Positions 6,595 through 9,050 of a stretch of DNA of 9,050 nucleotides are shown here, piece after piece. This DNA comes from Candidatus Thorarchaeota archaeon (GTDB taxonomy: Archaea; Asgardarchaeota; Thorarchaeia; Thorarchaeales; Thorarchaeaceae), in the NCBI GenBank assembly GCA_018238825.1, contig JABCSP010000072.1:1-9050 (forward strand), read 5' to 3'. Below the pieces are notes generated by a model. That model made no database searches. It had not been told where the DNA came from and saw nothing but the letters and a program-made list of their open reading frames with translations. The position numbers and the translations under genes were made by a program. Numbering within the stretch: the stretch's first letter is position 1; every line of letters begins with the position of its first letter.

Positions 6595-7208
6595 AGATTA
6601 CTACAATCCCATTGAACAAATGGTTTGGAACCAGTGGCCTAAGTATCATCAGTTTTCCAATTGAAGCAGAGTATGTGGTGCTAAAGCAAATACGTGATGA
6701 TATCGGGGAAGATTCTCAAGCCATTATCCACTCCAAACCAATAGACACTGATATAGAAAACACAACTCTCATTGACGCTACTAGACATGAACCCACTGCG
6801 CGAGATTCACTTCGCCAACGTGTGAGTGATTATGATAGTGAAAACTTTCTAGAGAATCCTGCAGATACAAAGGGAGTTCTTACTCGCCTAGGAAAGCTAG
6901 CTGAGTCAATCAAAGCATCATGGTGGTTGTGGTGGTCTCCTTCCGATATGGTAGCCCAAGGGGTTACAGATGAAGAGGTCAGTCGATGTTTACGTATTAT
7001 TGTTAAGGACTTCTCAAAGGTTCGATTTTTGGCATTTGTAGCAAAGGGAGTACATTCTGACCGAGGTCTTGCTACTCTGAAGTATATTGCCACTAACTAC
7101 ATTGACGTAACAAGAGAATCTGACAATGGAAAGTTCAGTCATAAGTGGCACTTACTCAAGCACCCAACTATAACAATTGAAGGTGAAACCATTGAAACAC
7201 ACGGATAG
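6591..7208 (+). CDS. Degenerate KaiC/RecA-like protein lacking the P-loop
   Basis: This 205-residue protein has no Walker A motif, yet its C-terminal half follows the pattern of the end of KaiC-family ATPases. There is a WWSPSD segment near 113-118 where the Walker B strand would lie. An acidic helix with SRCLRIIVKD follows at 131-140, then a hydrophobic strand FLAFVAKG at 146-153, then LKYIATNYIDV at 163-173 and KWHLLKHPTITIEG at 185-198. These resemble the last strands of the intact KaiC-like protein encoded next door. The first 100 residues are poorly conserved-looking, with a polar stretch at about 45-90. The start is probably TTG 6591, overlapping the stop of the regulator gene, behind GGAGG at 6584-6588 with unusually short spacing. 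I infer a non-catalytic partner or sensor of the neighbouring ATPase; homology is suggested by eye only. Confidence 0.7.
   Translation: MKITTIPLNKWFGTSGLSIISFPIEAEYVVLKQIRDDIGEDSQAIIHSKPIDTDIENTTLIDATRHEPTARDSLRQRVSDYDSENFLENPADTKGVLTRLGKLAESIKASWWLWWSPSDMVAQGVTDEEVSRCLRIIVKDFSKVRFLAFVAKGVHSDRGLATLKYIATNYIDVTRESDNGKFSHKWHLLKHPTITIEGETIETHG
7182..7186 (+). promoter_or_regulatory. Ribosome binding site of the KaiC-like gene
   Basis: GGTGA lies inside the longest possible frame, five bases ahead of an in-frame TTG at 7192. It favours that start over TTG 7177 and GTG 7183. Confidence 0.55.
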
Positions 7209-7908
7209 ATGTAGCACTGGAATCAAAGAATTGAATGAGATGCTACTAGGGGGATTACCCAGAGGTCGTACAACTCTTGTTGAAGGACTTCCAGGAACAG
7301 GTAAGACAATACTATCATTACACTTTCTCATTGCTGGAATTCTTGAGAATCCAAAAGACCCCGAACCTGCAATTCTTGTATGTCTAGATGAGAGTCCGTC
7401 TGATGTGATGAGGGAAGCCTCTGCCTTTGGATGGAATCTTCAACGATTAATGGATCTTAAACAACTCACAATCATCGATGCATTTTCTGGTCGACTTGGA
7501 CTAAAACCCAATCTTGAACTTGCTGTACCAATAGGCAAATTCAGTATCGAAGAAGTGACCCGATTAATAACCGAAGCTAAAGAAGAGATAAATGCACAGC
7601 GTTTAGTAATTGATCCAGTTTCAGCACTTCTTGATGGAATGGAAGGAACTGAGCGAAGAAATGGTGTTCTCAGTCTAACCGCAGTCCTTACTCGTCTCTC
7701 CCTAACAACTATTCTTACTTCAGAGTTAGATCAGGCAGGAGTAGGAGTAGAACGCTATGCATCACATGGAGTGATTAGATTAGGTTACGATGAAAAGGAT
7801 ACGACTGTAAGTAGGAAACTTCGTATTGTCAAAATGCGAGAAACCATGCACTCGATGGATGTGATCCCCTACGAGATTACAGTCAAGGGTATCGAACTCA
7901 AAGTGTGA
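7192..7908 (+). CDS. Single-domain KaiC-like RecA-family ATPase
   Basis: From the preferred TTG start at 7192 the product has 238 residues; starting at TTG 7177 would add five. It is a complete single KaiC domain. It has an N-terminal TGI.ELNEMLLGGLPRG motif, Walker A GLPGTGKT at 32-39, a catalytic-glutamate segment DESPSD at 66-71, Walker B RLVIDP at 137-142, and the C-terminal KaiC signature with RKLRIVKMRETMHS at 208-221. All residues needed to bind and hydrolyse ATP appear present. It overlaps the preceding gene by 17 bases. Archaeal single-domain KaiC proteins (often annotated as circadian clock or GvpD-like ATPases) are generally thought to be signalling ATPases that work through partners. 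Here the partners would be the P-loop-less paralogue and the Lrp-like regulator. An ArlH-type archaellum role is unlikely because no archaellum genes are nearby. Confidence 0.9.
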   Translation: MKHTDRCSTGIKELNEMLLGGLPRGRTTLVEGLPGTGKTILSLHFLIAGILENPKDPEPAILVCLDESPSDVMREASAFGWNLQRLMDLKQLTIIDAFSGRLGLKPNLELAVPIGKFSIEEVTRLITEAKEEINAQRLVIDPVSALLDGMEGTERRNGVLSLTAVLTRLSLTTILTSELDQAGVGVERYASHGVIRLGYDEKDTTVSRKLRIVKMRETMHSMDVIPYEITVKGIELKV

Positions 7909-8069
7909 TTTCTTGATCTCTCTTGAATCAAAAAGTAATTTCAGGAAGGTATCTTAGAAGAATCCCCCAACTTCTTGTACAACCTCCTAACCTATTTCAA
8001 CTATTTTCATTATCCATTTATGCATTATGATTCATTTCTAAAGAGGTATCAGAGAAGAAGAGATGGTAC
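7909..8069. other. Convergent intergenic region with possible weak terminators
   Basis: This 161-base AT-rich gap separates the ends of the rightward KaiC operon and the leftward surface-protein gene. It contains a short hairpin, AGAAG 7956-7960 with CTTCT 7971-7975. Pyrimidine-rich tracts lie on both strands (for example 7998-8012 on plus, and the complement of 8051-8064 on minus), which could serve as U-rich archaeal terminators in each direction. None is strong, and I see no gene here. Confidence 0.35.
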
Positions 8070-9050
8070 TCAGGGAATCTTGTCATCCTCTTCTAAGGAA
8101 GTACTTTCTCGTGGTTCTGGTGACTTGTCATTATCAGAGCTTAGTTCTTCTAGTGCAGCAAGTATCTCTTGTTCATCCTCTGAATCATCATCGTTCTTGA
8201 AATGTTGCAAAAAGGGTGTACTCGTATAGAGGATTGAAAGGGTGACAATGAATCCTATCATACCAATACCAATGAAGAATAGTACCTGTAGGAAGTAGTT
8301 GGGTGTGAGGACTTCAACAAATACTGTATCCATTGCATTCTGTCCTAGAGTATCATAGACAACAATAGAGTAATTGTAGACTCCAACATCATGACCATCG
8401 ACGACGAGGACTATCTCAGAACCGTTCCACTCACCTGAATCGTACAGCATTCCGTTCATGAAGACCTCATAGTGGTCTGGATACGCATCTACTGGGGTCC
8501 ATGTGATGTTGTATCCTGTATCACCAACCATATACTCGATATCTGGAGAAGAGTTGATAATCGGAGCTTCTGCTTCTGAAACATCGACAGATACCTGATC
8601 TACTGCATAATTTCCCTTAGCATCCCAGAGTTGTAATGTGAATGCATATATTCCAGGATGTAGATTATCGAACTGAACAGTTATCGTTTGGTTAGCCCAA
8701 GTTCCTGTTTCAGTTATCTCTCCGTTTCTCATTATCTGGTACGTGAGAGGGTATTCGTCGCTTGTATGCCATGTCACTGTTCTTCCTTTGGTCCCATATT
8801 CAAAATCAACATCATCTGGAGAGTCAACAACAGGATTTACATTATCAACAAAAAGTAATGGCCATTGGTCACTACTGTTTGCAGTTCCGGGAATAGAATA
8901 GTTACCCATTCCAAGCCAGTCGCTCCACCAGTTCCCCATTCCGAGAGAATCATCCCAATCGGTAGAATTACTATCATCTCGAGCATTTGTTGCACCATTC
9001 CACCCAATATGATTTCCATAGATTATGTTTGACGCTGTACCTGAATTGAC
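8070..9050 (-). CDS. Cell-surface protein: end of NosD-like beta-helix, two Ig-like domains, membrane anchor, acidic tail (N-terminus beyond the window)
   Basis: The frame is open from the right edge to TGA 8070, so 326 C-terminal residues are visible and the start lies outside. A shorter frame from ATG 8939 exists but would cut a repeat. Visible residues about 1-70 look like the last turns of a right-handed beta-helix (NosD-type), ending in the characteristic NWWSDWLGMGNYSIPGTA segment at 39-58. Two tandem Ig-like domains of about 85 residues follow, at about 73-158 and 163-248. Each contains a TW strand, a YP.HY/YP.TY-like turn, an NG turn, a G.W segment and a terminal D.(V/F)V strand. A membrane helix at about 252-275 and a short cytoplasmic tail rich in Asp, Glu and Ser finish the protein. 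It is probably anchored in the membrane with its repeats outside, acting in adhesion or as a cell-surface component. Such architecture is common in Asgard archaea and some Euryarchaeota. It is convergent with the KaiC operon, so no functional link is implied. Confidence 0.85.
   Translation of the reverse strand, partial: VNSGTASNIIYGNHIGWNGATNARDDSNSTDWDDSLGMGNWWSDWLGMGNYSIPGTANSSDQWPLLFVDNVNPVVDSPDDVDFEYGTKGRTVTWHTSDEYPLTYQIMRNGEITETGTWANQTITVQFDNLHPGIYAFTLQLWDAKGNYAVDQVSVDVSEAEAPIINSSPDIEYMVGDTGYNITWTPVDAYPDHYEVFMNGMLYDSGEWNGSEIVLVVDGHDVGVYNYSIVVYDTLGQNAMDTVFVEVLTPNYFLQVLFFIGIGMIGFIVTLSILYTSTPFLQHFKNDDDSEDEQEILAALEELSSDNDKSPEPRESTSLEEDDKIP

Noticed and set aside
6612..6623. TTGAACAAATGG, similar to the operator repeat, inside the start of the P-loop-less KaiC-like gene
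   Set aside because: It has an inserted base and lacks the GACAA end. It lies in coding sequence out of phase with the other copies, so chance similarity is more likely.
7192..7908. KaiC-like protein as ArlH of an archaellum
   Set aside because: The catalytic motifs look intact and no archaellin, ArlI or ArlJ gene is present in the window.
7913..7931. TTGAT/ATCAA inverted repeat just after the KaiC-like gene as a terminator hairpin
   Set aside because: The stem is only five AT-rich pairs with no following T-run, too weak to call.
1..9050. Integrated conjugative plasmid or virus
   Set aside because: No relaxase, integrase, transposase, tRNA target, terminal repeat or capsid gene is visible. 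The window is too short to exclude one whose ends lie outside.
1..9050. CRISPR arrays, tRNA or other structured RNA genes
   Set aside because: No repeat-spacer periodicity was found; the only regular repeats are the three operator copies. No cloverleaf-like or known RNA motif was recognised.

Overview
This 9,050-base window is archaeal and most likely from an Asgard archaeon of the Thorarchaeota/Heimdallarchaeota type. That placement is an inference. It rests on a cell-surface protein at the right edge (end of a NosD-like beta-helix, two Ig-like domains, one membrane helix, acidic cytoplasmic tail), on single-domain KaiC-like ATPase genes, on an Lrp-type regulator behind a TATA box, and on archaeal Shine-Dalgarno signals of the GGAGGTGAT type. 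No rRNA, tRNA or universal marker gene is present to confirm it.

Left part (1-5909, minus strand): six closely packed genes, all read right to left and mostly overlapping by a few to a few tens of bases, so almost certainly one operon. In order of transcription they are: a 104-residue protein with two membrane helices; a 224-residue protein with a signal peptide, an extracytoplasmic domain and two C-terminal membrane helices; a polytopic membrane protein of about 267 residues with roughly six helices; a 933-residue HerA/VirB4-type ATPase with N-terminal membrane helices; a 175-residue acidic soluble protein; and a soluble protein that runs off the left edge (279 residues visible). A small two-helix protein, a CedA-sized polytopic protein and a membrane-anchored VirB4/HerA ATPase, with no relaxase in view, recall the Ced/Ted DNA-import machines of Crenarchaeota (CedA1-CedA-CedB; relatives of VirB2-VirB6-VirB4). 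I propose a divergent Ced-like or type IV secretion-like DNA transporter carrying extra, unrecognised subunits.

Middle (5910-6048): a divergent promoter region with three copies of a GAACAATGGACAA repeat, spaced 21 and 31 bases (about two and three helical turns). It also holds a good TATA box for the rightward genes. It looks like the operator of the adjacent regulator and may control both directions.

Right of it (6049-7908, plus strand): three overlapping genes encode an Lrp/AsnC-like DNA-binding protein, a KaiC/RecA-like protein that appears to lack the ATP-binding half, and an intact single-domain KaiC-like ATPase. They could form a sensory or regulatory module that sets expression or activity of the divergent membrane machine. 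This link comes from position only.

Right edge (7909-9050): a short convergent intergenic region, then the C-terminal part of the surface protein on the minus strand, whose N-terminus lies beyond the window.
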